A DNA stretch of 64,000 nucleotides from NCBI GenBank assembly GCA_963724135.1, contig CAVRTA010000005.1, forward strand, positions 248,001 to 312,000, in the 5' to 3' direction. Positions 30,804-42,639 of this stretch are shown here, in pieces. Source of the stretch: DATLGB01 sp963724135. Its GTDB lineage: Bacteria; Actinomycetota; Thermoleophilia; Solirubrobacterales; Solirubrobacteraceae. The position numbers and the translations under genes were made by a program. The notes under the pieces are model-generated. The model made no database searches. It was not told the origin of the DNA and saw only the letters and a program-made list of their open reading frames with translations. Position 1 is the first letter of the stretch, and each line of letters starts with the position of its first letter.

Positions 30804-31136
30804 CTAGCGGCGCAGGAGCGAGACGAGCTCGGTGCGCTGGCGCTGCGAGAGGCCACCGATCGTCTTGCTCGGCGAGATCCGGCACGAGAGCAGGACCTTG
30901 TTGACCTTGACCCGGCCGTACTTGGGGACAGCGAGCAGCATGTCGAAGACCTTGGCCGTCTCGATGAACTCCGGGGGCTCCAGCAGGAGGTCGTGGATGG
31001 AGATGCGGCCAGCCTTCAGATCGCGCTTGAGCTGGGCGCGCTGGGTGCGAATCGTGTTCGCCCGGGCCAGCGCGTCCATCCGCTGCTGCAATGACCTTTC
31101 AGGGGCCGCCACCGAAGGCTTGGTCGGGGTCTTCAC
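30804..31136 (-). CDS. mihF: Actinobacterial integration host factor (mIHF)
   Basis: mIHF is a nucleoid-associated DNA-binding protein specific to Actinomycetota and normally next to gmk, as here. The protein has a basic N-terminal helix (RANTIRTQRAQLKRDLKAGR) and a helix-two-turn-helix core (VFDMLLAVPKYGRVKVNKVL, then ISPSKTIGGLSQRQRTELVS). GTG 31136 gives 110 residues, close to the usual length; a TTG at 31184 would add 16. No strong ribosome binding site settles this. A perfect palindrome lies about 70 bases upstream. Confidence 0.9.
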   Translation of the reverse strand: MKTPTKPSVAAPERSLQQRMDALARANTIRTQRAQLKRDLKAGRISIHDLLLEPPEFIETAKVFDMLLAVPKYGRVKVNKVLLSCRISPSKTIGGLSQRQRTELVSLLRR

Positions 31137-31207
31137 GGCTGGCGGCACGGGCGGCGAGTCTACACAGACGACGCGGCCGTTCAACCGATTCCGGCAATAT
31201 TCGCCTA

Positions 31208-31224
31208 GACCTCAAGTTGAGGTC
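31208..31224. promoter_or_regulatory. 17-bp perfect palindrome upstream of mihF
   Basis: GACCTCAAGTTGAGGTC is an 8-1-8 palindrome upstream of mihF. The rest of the 180-base gap between mihF and pyrD shows nothing coding. It resembles operators of MerR-family regulators such as SoxR (CCTCAA and TTGAGG arms), but with a shorter centre. It may bind a dimeric regulator. Confidence 0.45.
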
Positions 31225-31363
31225 GAAGAACGTCGAGACCCGGTCGAGCGTTTTTGCGCGGTTTTGCAGGGTCTTTGCGCCAGGAAATGTGCTATGCGAG
31301 CGCAGATCGCGGAGAAACTCCCGCACATTGCGCACTTTCAGCTGACGGTATCCGCGACCGTCG

Positions 31364-32256
31364 TCAGGAAGAGGTCGTCGCGGGCTCCCCGGCGACACCC
31401 TCCTCGGCGAGCTCGGACGCGATGCGGGCGCCGGCGAGCGGATCGCGGAACGATTCGGTACCGACGGCCACCACGGTCGCGCCCGCGTCGAGCAGGTCGC
31501 GCGCGTGCCGCCCGGACTGGACGCCGCCCATGCCGACGATCGGCGATCTCGGTCATCGCGCGGACGGCCGCGACCTGCGCGAGCGCGACGGCGCGCACCG
31601 ACGGGCCGCGACATCCCCCCGGTACCGCCGCCGAGCCACGGCTCGCGCGTCTGCGGGTGCAGCGCCAGCGCGCGCAGCGTGTTGATCAGCGAGACGGCGT
31701 CGGCGCCCGCCTCCGCGACCGCCCGAGCGACCGCGGCGGGCGACGCCGTGTTCGGCGTCAGCTTGACGATCAGCGGTTTGGGCGTGAGCGGGCGCAGCCG
31801 CGCGACCAGCGCAGCGGCCTCTCGCGGGTCGGCACCGATGTCGAGCCCCGTCTTGACGTTCGGGCAGGAGACGTTGAGCTCGAGCGCGGCGACCTCGTCG
31901 CGGGGGGCGAACGCCTCGACGAGCCGCGCGAACTCGTCGGCGGTGGAGCCCATCACGTTGACGATCAGCGGCACCGGCAGGTCCGCGAGCGCCGGCAGGT
32001 CCTCGGCCAGGAAGCGCTCGCGGCCCTTGTTCGGGAGCCCGATCGAGTTGATCATCCCGGCCCGCAGCTCCCACAGCCGCGGCGGCGGGTTGCCGCCGCG
32101 CGGCTCGTCGGTCACCGTCTTGGTGACGAAGGCGCTGAAGGGGAACCGGTCGAACAGCGTGGCCCCGAACGCGCGGGACGCGGCGAGCGCGTCGAAGGTC
32201 CCGCTCGCGTTGACGATCGGGTGGGCGAGCGGGATGCCGCACAGTTCAGTGGACAA
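31364..32256 (-). CDS. pyrD: Dihydroorotate dehydrogenase, PyrDB type (two frame breaks)
   Basis: PyrD oxidises dihydroorotate to orotate. The presence of pyrK next to it indicates the NAD-linked class 1B heterotetramer. The FMN-binding barrel shows NASGTFD, INSIGLPNKG, ELNVSCPNVKTG with the active-site cysteine, and PLIVKLTPN. The frame changes near 31608 and 31543. Removing one base each time gives MSGPSVRAVALAQVAAVRAM and EIPIVGMGGVQSGRHARDLL, both as expected. The start is TTG 32256, inside the end of pyrK. It is the last gene of the pyrimidine operon. Confidence 0.9.
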
Positions 32257-33033
32257 CCACGGCCTCCAGATCCGCCGCGTCGAGCACCGGCCCGTCGACG
32301 CACAGCCGCACGTAGCCGCCCCTCGTCGGGACGACGCAGCCGAAGCAGGCGCCGAACCCGCACGCCATCCCCGACTCGAGCGCCAGCTGCGCCGGGATGC
32401 CCCGGCGCTCGCACAACGCGCGCACGGCCTCGAGCATCTGCGGCGGACCGCAGGCGAAGACCTCGATGTGCCCGTCGGGGATCAGGTCGGTGACGAGGCC
32501 GTGATGTCCGACCGAGCCGTCGTCGGTGGTGACCTGCGCCTGCGGGATCAGCTCGGCACCGTGGGCGTGCTCGAGGTCGCGGAAGCCGAGCAGGACGAGC
32601 GCCTCCGCGCCGGTGGGGCCGAGGTCGTCGGCGAGCATGACGATCGGTGCCGTCCCGATCCCACCGCCGACGAGCACGGGCGAGCGACCGTCGCGCGCGG
32701 GCGCGAACGGCTTGCCGAGCGGCCCGAGCAGCCAGATGCCGTCGCCGGCGCGCAGCTCGGCGAGCCGGCGCGTTCCCGGCCCGACGTCCTCGAGCATGAA
32801 CTCGAGCCCGCCGCCGTCCTCGGCCACGCGCGCGACCGAGAACGCGCGCGGCAGGAACGGCCGCTCGTCGGCTCCCGCGCCCCAGCGCTCGGCCGCGGCC
32901 AGCATGTAGAACTGGCCGGGCTGCGGGCGGGGGCCCTCCTCGTCGGTGACCGACAACATGAAGTACGCGCCGAGCTCGCGGCGACCGGTGACGTCGGCGA
33001 GCCGGCGGCCGAGCGGTGCGAGCGTCCGGTCCA

Positions 33034-33034
<1 letters not shown>
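32246..33034 (-). CDS. pyrK: Dihydroorotate dehydrogenase electron-transfer subunit
   Basis: PyrK carries FAD and a [2Fe-2S] cluster and passes electrons from PyrD to NAD. The 262-residue protein has the FAD-binding segment RAFSVARVAE, the NAD-binding loop LVGGGIGTAPIVMLADDL and VFACGPPQMLEAV. The cluster cysteines are in MACGFGACFGCVVP plus YVRLCVDGPV. The GTG at 33034 overlaps the carB stop as TAGTG. The gene is unbroken although its neighbours are not. Confidence 0.93.
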
Positions 33035-36107
<3,073 letters not shown>

Positions 36108-36121
<14 letters not shown>

Positions 36122-37216
36122 GCTCGAACTCCTTCAGGAAGTCGTCGAAGAGCTCGACGCTGTCGTGGGGGCCGGGGCCGGCCTCCGGGTGGTACTGCAC
36201 GCAGCCGGCGGGGACATCGAGCAGGCGCATCCCCTCGATCGTGCCGTCGTAGAGCGAGACGTGGGTGAGCTCGAACGCGCCGAAGTCGGACTGGAGTCGC
36301 TGGCCGGGCTGGGTGGGCGGGGGTGTGACCGCGAATCCGTGGTTCTGGGACGTGATCGCGATCCGCCCCGTGCGCAGGTCCTTGACCGGGTGGTTGGCGC
36401 CGCGGTGGCCGAACGGGAGCTTGAAGGTCTCCAGGCCGACGGCGCGCGAGAGCAGCTGGTGGCCGAGGCAGATGCCGAACACGGGCTGGCCCGAGCCCAG
36501 CAGCGACCGGATCGTCTCGACGACGTAGTCCAGAGCGGCCGGGTCGCCGGGTCCGGGCACGAGGAAGATGCCGTCGGCGCCGGCGGCGATCAGGTCGGCG
36601 GCGGGCGTTGTGCAGGGATACAGCTCGAGCTGCACGCCGCGGTCGGTGAAGTTGCGGATGATCGACCGCTTGATGCCGGTGTCGAGCGCGATCAGGCGGA
36701 TGTCGCCGCTCTCCGTGGATCACAGGCTCTCTGACCGTCACCTCTCGCGCGAGGTCGCGGCCGACCATGTCGGGCTCGACGGCCACGCGCTCGCGCGCCG
36801 TGTCCACCGCCGTCTCGGCGCTGAAGATGCCACCCTTCATCGCGCCGGCGTCGCGGATGTGGCGCACCAGCGCCCGGGTGTCGACGCCGGTGATCCCGGG
36901 GATGCCGTTGTCGCGCAGCCAGTCGAGCCAGCCGCTGCTCGGCGCTCGGGGCGTCGACGCCGTTCATCGCCTCGCGCATGATCACCCCGCGCGCGTGTAT
37001 GCGATCGGACTCCATCGCCGCCGCGCTGACCCCGTAGTTGCCGATGTGCGGATAGGTGAAGGTGATGATCTGGGAGTTGAAGCTCGGGTCGGTGACCGAC
37101 TCCTGGTAGCCGCTCATCCCCGTCGTGAAGACGACCTCGCCGGTGACCTCGGTGCCTGCCGCGACGAGGTCGCCCTCGAAGGTCGTCCCGTCTGCGAGGA
37201 GCACGTAGCCGGTCAT
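36108..37216 (-). CDS. carA: Carbamoyl-phosphate synthase small subunit (two frame breaks)
   Basis: CarA is the glutamine amidotransferase partner of CarB. The N-terminal domain shows VLLADGTTFEGDLVAAG and TTGMSGYQESVTDPSF. The class I amidotransferase domain has the nucleophile in VFGICLGHQLL, with the His and Glu in QYHPEAGPGPHD. Frames change near 36945 (restored: SAEQGWLDWLRDNGIPG) and 36715 (restored: ESGDIRLIALDTGIK), each by removing one base. The ATG at 37216 overlaps the pyrC stop as ATGA. Confidence 0.9.
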
Positions 37217-38543
37217 GCCGCGGAGAGCGCGAACGCGCGCTCCCGGTAGACGACCGACCCGGCCGCGATGGTCGCCAGCACCTTGCCCTGGAGCGTGCGG
37301 CCGGCGAAGCAGCAGTTCTCCGAGCGACTCTCGTAGCCGGACTCGCCGACCTCCCATTCGGCCTCGAGGTCGACGAGGCACAGGTCGGCGGGCGCGCCCA
37401 CTGCGATGCGCGGCAGCGGCAGCCCGACGCAGGCGGCCCCGGCGCTGAGCTTGTCGATCACCAGGCCGAGCGGCAGCTGGCCGGAGAGCACCAGCTCCGT
37501 GTGGACCGCGGCGAAGGCGGTCTCGAGCCCGGTCGTCCCCATCGGCGCGACCTCGAAGGGCACCTCCTTCTCCTCGCGCGCGTGGGGAGCGTGGTCGGTC
37601 GCGATGCAGTCGATCGTCCCGTCGAGCAGGCCCGCGATCAGCGCCTGGCGGTCGTCCTCGGTCCGCAGCGGCGGGTTCATCTTCAGCGCGTGTCGAGCCG
37701 CTCCAGCAGGACGTCGTGCGTGAGCGTGAGGTGGTGCGGGCTGGCCTCGCACGTGATCTGGACGCCGCGGGCCTTGGCCTCGCGGATCGCGTCGACGGAC
37801 TCGCCGGCGCTGAGGTGCTGGACGTGGATCCGACCGCCTTCGTACTCGGCCAGCGCCGCGTCGCGGGCGATCAGCGTCGACTCGGAGATCGACGGGAATG
37901 CCGGCCAGGCCGAGCCGCGCGGAGACCTCGCCCTCGTGCATCACGCCGGCGCCGCTCAGCGAGGGGTCCTCCTCGTGCAGCGCGAGCACGCCTCCCACGA
38001 GGCGCTGGTACTGGAGCGCCTTGCGCAGCATGTTCGCGTGCGCGACGGGCTTGCCGTCGTCGGTGAAGCCCAGCGCGCCGGCCTGCCGCAGCTCGGCCAT
38101 CTCCGTCAGGGCCTCGCCGGCCAGGCCGCGGGTGACCGAGGCCATGAAGCCGACCGGGACGCGCGCCTCGCGGCGGGCCTGCTCGATCAGCGCCCTGCAG
38201 CACCGGCGCGGAGTCGACCGTCGGGTCGGTGTTGGGCATCGCGACGACGGCGACGAAGCCGCCCGCCGCGGCGGCGCGGGTCCCGGAGTCGAGGTCCTCC
38301 TTGTGCTCCTGGCCCGGCGTGCGCAGGTGCACGTGCGGGTCGACGAAGCCCGGGAACAGATGGCGGCCGGCGCCATCGAGGATCTCGGCGCCGGGCGGGC
38401 GCCTCGAGCGTCCCGAGCTCGGCGATCTCCCCGTCGCGGACGAGCACGTCGAGCCGGCGGTCGATGCCCTCGCGCGGGTCGAGCACGTGCGCGCCCTGGA
38501 CGAGGACGACGGCCGGCGGCGTGTCGCGGTGGAAGAGGCTCAT
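37213..38543 (-). CDS. pyrC: Dihydroorotase (about four frame breaks)
   Basis: This class I dihydroorotase cyclises carbamoyl aspartate. The zinc motif is FVDPHVHLRTPGQEHKEDLD. A second metal region is ITCEASPHHLTLTHD. The active-site region is CIATDHAPHAREEKEVPFE. Frames change near 38398, 38196, 37895 and 37688. The first three are extra bases and the fourth is most simply a missing one. The residues either side match the family. The ATG at 38543 overlaps the pyrB stop as ATGA. Confidence 0.9.
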
Positions 38544-39477
38544 GCGGGCTGCGGCGTCAGCTGGGTGGGCACGTTCGCGTCGCGGCCGGCCAGGCACTCG
38601 TAGAGCACCGCCATGCGCACGACGACCCCGGCGGCGACCTGCTGGCCGATCAGCGCCTGCGGCGAGTCGATCACCTCGGCGGCGAGCTCGACCCCGCGGT
38701 TGACCGGGCCCGGGTGCATGAGCAGCTGGCGCGAGCTGAAGCCGGCGCCCGTCGATCTGGTAGACGGCGGCGTACTCGCGCAGGCTCGGGACGAAGGAGT
38801 CGGCCATCCGCTCGTGCTGCATCCGCAGCGCGTAGACGACGTCGGCGTCGCCGATGTCGTCGAGCGTGTAGGCGACCTCGCAGCCAAGCGCCTCGATCCC
38901 GCGCGGGATCAGCGTCGGCGGGCCGCAGACCGTCACCTTCGCGCCCATGCGCGTGAAGGCGAGGATGCACGAGCGCGCCACGCGCGAGTGCATGACGTCG
39001 CCGACGATCCAGATGCTCGAGCCCATCGAGCGCCCCGAGCCGCTCGCGCAGCGTGTAGACGTCGAGTAGCGCCTGCGTCGGGTGCTCGTGCTTGCCGTCG
39101 CCGGCGTTGACGATCCCGGCCGTGGTCCAGCCCGCGATCAGCTCCGCGGCGCCGACGTGCGGCGTGCGGACCACGATCAGGTCGGGCTGGTAGGCACTCA
39201 GCGTCTGGATGGTGTCCTTGAGGGACTCGCCCTTCTCGACGGCCGAACCGCTCGCGGCGAAGTTGATCACGTCGGCGCTGAGGGACTTGGCCGCGAGCTC
39301 GAAGCTCGAGCGCGTCCGCGTGCTCGCCTCGTAGAAGAGGTTCAGGACGCGCCGGCCGCGCAGCGCGGGGACCTTCTTGACCTGGCGCTCGGAGACCTCG
39401 GTGAACGAGCGCGCGCGGTCCAGGATGCGCTCGATGTCCTCGCGCTCGAGGTCCTCGATCGAGATCAGGTCCCTCAT
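38540..39477 (-). CDS. pyrB: Aspartate carbamoyltransferase catalytic subunit (two frame breaks)
   Basis: PyrB joins carbamoyl phosphate to aspartate. The carbamoyl-phosphate motif YEASTRTRSSFELAAK is near residue 50, with DTIQTLSAYQPDLIVVR and GDGKHEHPTQALLD further on. Frames change near 39022 (restored: ALDGSSIWIVGDVMHSRVAR) and 38752 (restored: YQITGAGFSSRQLLMHPGPV) by removing one base each. No regulatory subunit gene (pyrI) is seen. The ATG at 39477 overlaps the pyrR stop. Confidence 0.92.
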
Positions 39478-40010
39478 GCCGCGAGCTCCATGACACTGAT
39501 GGTGACCTCGTCGGTGCCGTCGAGCTCGGCCACCCGCACGTTGACCCGCTCGCCGCGGGCGGTCGGGAGGTTCTTGCCCACGTAGTCGGGGCGGATGGGC
39601 AGCTCGCGGTGGCCGCGGTCGGCGAGCACGGCGAGCTGCACGCGCTCGGGGCGGCCGTATGCGAACAGCGCCTCGATCGCCGCGCGCGCGGTGCGCCCGG
39701 TGAAGAGCACGTCGTCGACGACGACCACGGTGTGCTCCTCGAGCGAGAACTCGATGTGGGTCGCGTTGACGACCGGAGCACGCTGCGCGATGTCGTCGCG
39801 GTAGAAGGCGATGTCGAGGTCACCGATCGGGACCTCGTGGCCCAGCAGCTCGCAGACCCGCTCGTGCACCCGGCGCGCGAGATGGACGCCGCGCCGGTGA
39901 ACCCCGACGATCGCGACCTTGCGTCCCTGGTTCTTCTCGACGATCTCGTGCGCGATCCGGTTCAGGCTCCGGCGCACGTCGTCTTCGTCGAGGACGACCT
40001 TCTCCTGCAC
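39474..40010 (-). CDS. pyrR: Pyrimidine operon regulator/uracil phosphoribosyltransferase
   Basis: PyrR binds a conserved loop in pyr mRNA when UMP is high and also has uracil phosphoribosyltransferase activity. The 178-residue protein has the PRPP-binding motif VVVVDDVLFTGRTARAAIEA and the basic RNA-binding surface region with GVHRRGVHLARR. The start is GTG 40010 with AAGGAG eight bases upstream. It leads the operon, and a PyrR-type binding loop overlaps its own ribosome binding site, so it should repress its own operon. Confidence 0.95.
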   Translation of the reverse strand: MQEKVVLDEDDVRRSLNRIAHEIVEKNQGRKVAIVGVHRRGVHLARRVHERVCELLGHEVPIGDLDIAFYRDDIAQRAPVVNATHIEFSLEEHTVVVVDDVLFTGRTARAAIEALFAYGRPERVQLAVLADRGHRELPIRPDYVGKNLPTARGERVNVRVAELDGTDEVTISVMELAA

Positions 40011-40019
40011 TTGGCTTCT

Positions 40020-40049
40020 CCTTCCTGGCCTCGCGGGACCGGGTTAAGG
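40020..40049 (-). promoter_or_regulatory. PyrR-binding hairpin in the pyr operon leader
   Basis: The leader RNA contains GGTCCCGCGAGGCC (40027-40040), which fits the PyrR-binding consensus rUCCNGNGAGGYY. It is flanked by CCTT and AAGG arms that can close a stem. The 3' arm includes part of the AAGGAG ribosome binding site of pyrR. No terminator follows, so the likely mechanism is translational repression, as described for mycobacterial PyrR. Confidence 0.75.
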
Positions 40050-40090
40050 ACGTGGGTCACGCTATCAGGGTCGGCTGACGCATCGGGCGA

Positions 40091-40134
40091 GTGAGTCGCG
40101 AAAGGCTCGAAATAGCACGCTTCACGCGACTCAC
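40091..40134. repeat. Inverted repeat between rnz and pyrR
   Basis: Arms GTGAGTCGCG and CGCGACTCAC pair perfectly over 10 bp with a 24-base spacer. The element lies just downstream of the rnz stop. There is no T-run, so it may be a Rho-dependent or structural 3' end, or an intergenic repeat. Confidence 0.5.
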
Positions 40135-40151
40135 CCGCGCGCTGCGCTCAC

Positions 40152-41114
40152 TTAGTGCGGCAGTTCGCCGGCGCCCGCGCGGTCGCCGGCCGCCTCAGCC
40201 TTCACGAGCGCCGGCTCGCCGCGCTCCGGGAACGGGACCTCGATGACGTCGAAGTCGCGCGGGACGACGGTGTTCGGGAAGGTCGCGCGCGCCTCGTCGC
40301 GGATCTCGCGTGGGAAGTAGCGGGTCGAGAGGTGGGTCAGCGCGAGGAGCTTGACCTCGGCCTCCTTGGCGACCTCGGCGGCTTGGCGCGCCGTGCTGTG
40401 GCCCGTGTCGCGGGCGCGCTCGAGCTCGGAGTCGGTGAACGTCGCCTCGTGGACGAGGAGGTCGGCGAAGCGGGCGTGCTCGACGACTTCCTGGCACGGA
40501 CGCGTGTCGCCGGAGAAGACGATCTTGCGCCCGTCGCGGTCCTCGCCGATGACCTGGTGCGGCTCGACGCCCCTGACCGTCTCCCCCGCTTGGAGGCGAC
40601 CGAACTCGGGACCGGGCTCGAGCCCGAGCTCGACCGCCTTGTCGACGTCGAACCTGCCGGGACGGCCGTCTTCCACCAAGGCGTAGCCGAAGCCGTCCAG
40701 TCGGTGGTCGTTGGGGAAGCTGTGGACCACGTAGTCATCGAAGGTCACTTCTTCAAAGCGCTCGAGCTCGACGACCGCGAGCGGGTAGCCGGTGCGGCCG
40801 ACGACCATGTCGAGGGCGCGCAGCTGGCGCTCGAGTCCGGCTGGGCCGTAGAGCGTCAGGGCCTTCTCGCGCCCGCGCAGGTCGAAGGTCTTGAGCATGC
40901 CCGGCAGCCCGAGCCAGTGGTCGGCGTGGAAGTGGGTGATGAAGACCGCATCGAGCTCGGGCAGGCCCACCGAGCGCAGCAGCTGGCGCTGCGTGCCCTC
41001 GCCGCAGTCGAACAGCAGGCGGTCGCCGCCGGCCATGACCAGGACGCTGGGGAGGCCGCGGCGCGCGGTCGGCGCGCTGCCGCCGGTGCCGGCGAAGAGG
41101 ACCCTGAGCTCCAT
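40152..41114 (-). CDS. rnz: Ribonuclease Z
   Basis: RNase Z trims tRNA 3' ends. The 320-residue metallo-beta-lactamase has the opening LFAGTGGSAPTARRGLPS, the zinc motif THFHADHWLGLPG, then IVFSGDTRPC, VHEATFTDSE and the terminal LTHLSTRY. A tRNA gene lies 550 bases away. The ATG at 41114 overlaps the stop of the phosphoesterase gene as ATGA. It matters here because the tRNA-Arg gene lacks an encoded CCA, the type of precursor RNase Z processes. Confidence 0.95.
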   Translation of the reverse strand: MELRVLFAGTGGSAPTARRGLPSVLVMAGGDRLLFDCGEGTQRQLLRSVGLPELDAVFITHFHADHWLGLPGMLKTFDLRGREKALTLYGPAGLERQLRALDMVVGRTGYPLAVVELERFEEVTFDDYVVHSFPNDHRLDGFGYALVEDGRPGRFDVDKAVELGLEPGPEFGRLQAGETVRGVEPHQVIGEDRDGRKIVFSGDTRPCQEVVEHARFADLLVHEATFTDSELERARDTGHSTARQAAEVAKEAEVKLLALTHLSTRYFPREIRDEARATFPNTVVPRDFDVIEVPFPERGEPALVKAEAAGDRAGAGELPH

Positions 41115-41608
41115 CAGCGGTGGACCACCAGCAGCTCGAACTCGACGGCGCCCTCGTGGACCGTGCCGATGCCCATCGTGTGCGCCGGTGCCCGGCGGCG
41201 CTCGGTCGGCGAACCGGGGTTGAAGATCTGGAAGCCGTCCGGGCCGACCTCGTGCTGGGGCATGTGCGTGTGGCCGAACACGACGGCGTTGGTACGCGGG
41301 AAGTACCGGCTGAGCCGGCGCAGGCGCCCGGCCTTCGGACCCGGGTCGTGGACCATCCCGATGCGCGCGCCGTCGAGCTCGACCTCCAGCTTGTCGGGCA
41401 GGCGCCGGCTGAGCTCCTCGTCGTCGACGTTGCCGCGCACCGCGTGCACCGGCGGTCCGTACGCAAGCAGCCGCTCGAGCACCTCGATCCGGCTCAGGTC
41501 GCCGCAGTGCAGGATCGCGTCGGCGGCCTCGAGCTCGGCCACGCAGCGCTCGGGGAGCCGCCGAGCTCCGCGGGGCAGGTGGGTGTCGCTGATGATCGCC
41601 AGCCGCAC
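41114..41608 (-). CDS. Metallophosphoesterase, YfcE/MJ0936-like
   Basis: The 164-residue protein has the calcineurin-like motifs ISDTHLPRG, LHCGDLS, VRGNVDDEEL and VFGHTHMPQHEV, and ends with NPGSPTERR. These are the metal ligands of the small YfcE-type phosphodiesterases. The start GTG 41608 gives VRLAIISDTH, the normal opening; a GTG at 41629 would add seven residues. No clear ribosome binding site decides. The substrate is unknown. Confidence 0.9.
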   Translation of the reverse strand: MRLAIISDTHLPRGARRLPERCVAELEAADAILHCGDLSRIEVLERLLAYGPPVHAVRGNVDDEELSRRLPDKLEVELDGARIGMVHDPGPKAGRLRRLSRYFPRTNAVVFGHTHMPQHEVGPDGFQIFNPGSPTERRRAPAHTMGIGTVHEGAVEFELLVVHR

Positions 41609-41667
41609 GGCGGCTGAGGCTACGCACACGCACGCGAATCCGCCGGATGGCTAACCTCCGCCGCCGA

Positions 41668-41741
41668 GCGCCCGTAGCTCAGCTGGATAGAGCGCGTCCC
41701 TCCGGAGGACGAGGCCGCAGGTTCGAATCCTGCCGGGCGCG
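41668..41741 (+). tRNA. tRNA-Arg (CCG anticodon)
   Basis: The cloverleaf is complete. The acceptor stem is GCGCCCG with CGGGCGC, and the D-arm reads GCTCAGCTGGATAGAGC. The anticodon stem CGTCC/GGACG has loop CTCCGGA (anticodon CCG), and the T-arm is GCAGGTTCGAATCCTGC. It reads the CGG arginine codon. CCA is not encoded. It stands alone. Confidence 0.95.
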
Positions 41742-41768
41742 TCAGTGGCGCCGCTCCCCCGCCCGCCG

Positions 41769-41828
41769 CTACGTGAGCAGGATCACGAGGATGACGATGA
41801 GTACCAGCGTCCCCAGGCCGATGTACAT
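41769..41828 (-). CDS. 19-residue hydrophobic membrane peptide
   Basis: On the minus strand a strong ribosome binding site (AAGGAGGAG) leads to MYIGLGTLVLIVILVILLT and a stop. Nearly the whole peptide is one membrane helix. The spacing from ribosome binding site to ATG is good and no other gene covers the stretch. Very similar MYIGxGT peptides occur widely in actinobacteria, to my recollection, which supports a real gene. Its function is unknown; small peptides of this type can be stress-related or membrane-complex subunits. Confidence 0.7.
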   Translation of the reverse strand: MYIGLGTLVLIVILVILLT

Positions 41829-41887
41829 GTTTCTCTCCTCCTTGACGAAATGAGCGGAACTCGTCAGGCGGTACCCCGGTACGGCGC

Positions 41888-42460
41888 ATGACAAGCTCCG
41901 ATCCGATGGACGACCGCATCACGTACGCCCAGTTCGGGGAGCGCTTCTTCGAGCGCGCGGTGACGCAGGAACGCATCGTCGTCGCGCTCGGCGCGCTGGC
42001 GGGCGACCCGATCGAGTTCGGCCCGATCGGCGCCGGGCCGGGTCGGATAGCGCAGGTCAGCGCCCGCGGAGCCGTCGGTCAGGGCGCGGCCGAGCGACTG
42101 CCCGCGGACGGCGTCGAGTTCCGGCTGTCCATCCCGGTCGGGCTCGAGCTCCAGATCGACCTTGGGCCCGACCACCACCGCTTCGGCGTCGCTCTCGAGG
42201 TCGGCCTGCACCTGCGGGCACGGGCGGCCGCGCCGCTGCGGGTCGTGATCGACATCGAGCCGCCCACCTGGCGTGACGTCGACGTGAAGCTGGAGGCCGA
42301 GAGCCGGCGGGCGTCGCTGCTGCAGCGCGTCGCCGGCATCGACCGCGAGATCGGGCGCTTCGTCGCGCGCTACGTCGCGCGCGAGCTGGACAAGCCGCGG
42401 ATCCGCGCCGCGCGCGACATCGACGTCGCCGAGCGCATCGACGGCGCCTGGAAGCCCTAG
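41888..42460 (+). CDS. Conserved-looking protein of unknown function
   Basis: The 190-residue protein is not assigned to a family. It opens with DDRITYAQFGERFFERAVTQ and has a beta-rich middle (EFRLSIPVGLELQIDLG and GVALEVGLHLRARAAAPLRV). It ends in a charged helical region (RIAGIDREIG-like, then YVARELDKPRIRAARDIDV). It has no signal peptide or membrane helix. An alpha/beta lipid- or ligand-binding fold is possible. ATG 41888 and ATG 41906 are both usable starts. Confidence 0.7.
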   Translation: MTSSDPMDDRITYAQFGERFFERAVTQERIVVALGALAGDPIEFGPIGAGPGRIAQVSARGAVGQGAAERLPADGVEFRLSIPVGLELQIDLGPDHHRFGVALEVGLHLRARAAAPLRVVIDIEPPTWRDVDVKLEAESRRASLLQRVAGIDREIGRFVARYVARELDKPRIRAARDIDVAERIDGAWKP

Positions 42461-42539
42461 CCGTAAGTACCCAGCAAGTTGGTTCGGACCCGACCCCGGC
42501 CATGAAGGCATTTCCCTCCGGCGCTGGCGGATTACACCC

Positions 42540-42551
42540 CCTATAGGGGCA
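42540..42551. promoter_or_regulatory. 12-bp palindrome upstream of the receiver/GGDEF gene
   Basis: CCCCTATAGGGG is a perfect palindrome about 90 bases before the next gene, in a 180-base stretch that otherwise shows nothing recognisable. It could be an operator. Confidence 0.3.
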
Positions 42552-42639
42552 TAACTCATCAGACCCGTCCGATCCCGGCCCCTCATGGTGCGCCCCGGCG
42601 AGATCGTCCTGCCGCTCTAGCCTGCGCCAGAGCAGGCCG

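Noticed and set aside
41668..41741. tRNA gene as an integration site
   Set aside because: No integrase, no repeated tRNA 3' end and no foreign-looking genes were found next to it.
42461..42639. Possible riboswitch before the receiver/GGDEF gene
   Set aside because: Only a short palindrome is visible; no conserved riboswitch core such as a cyclic di-GMP element could be recognised.
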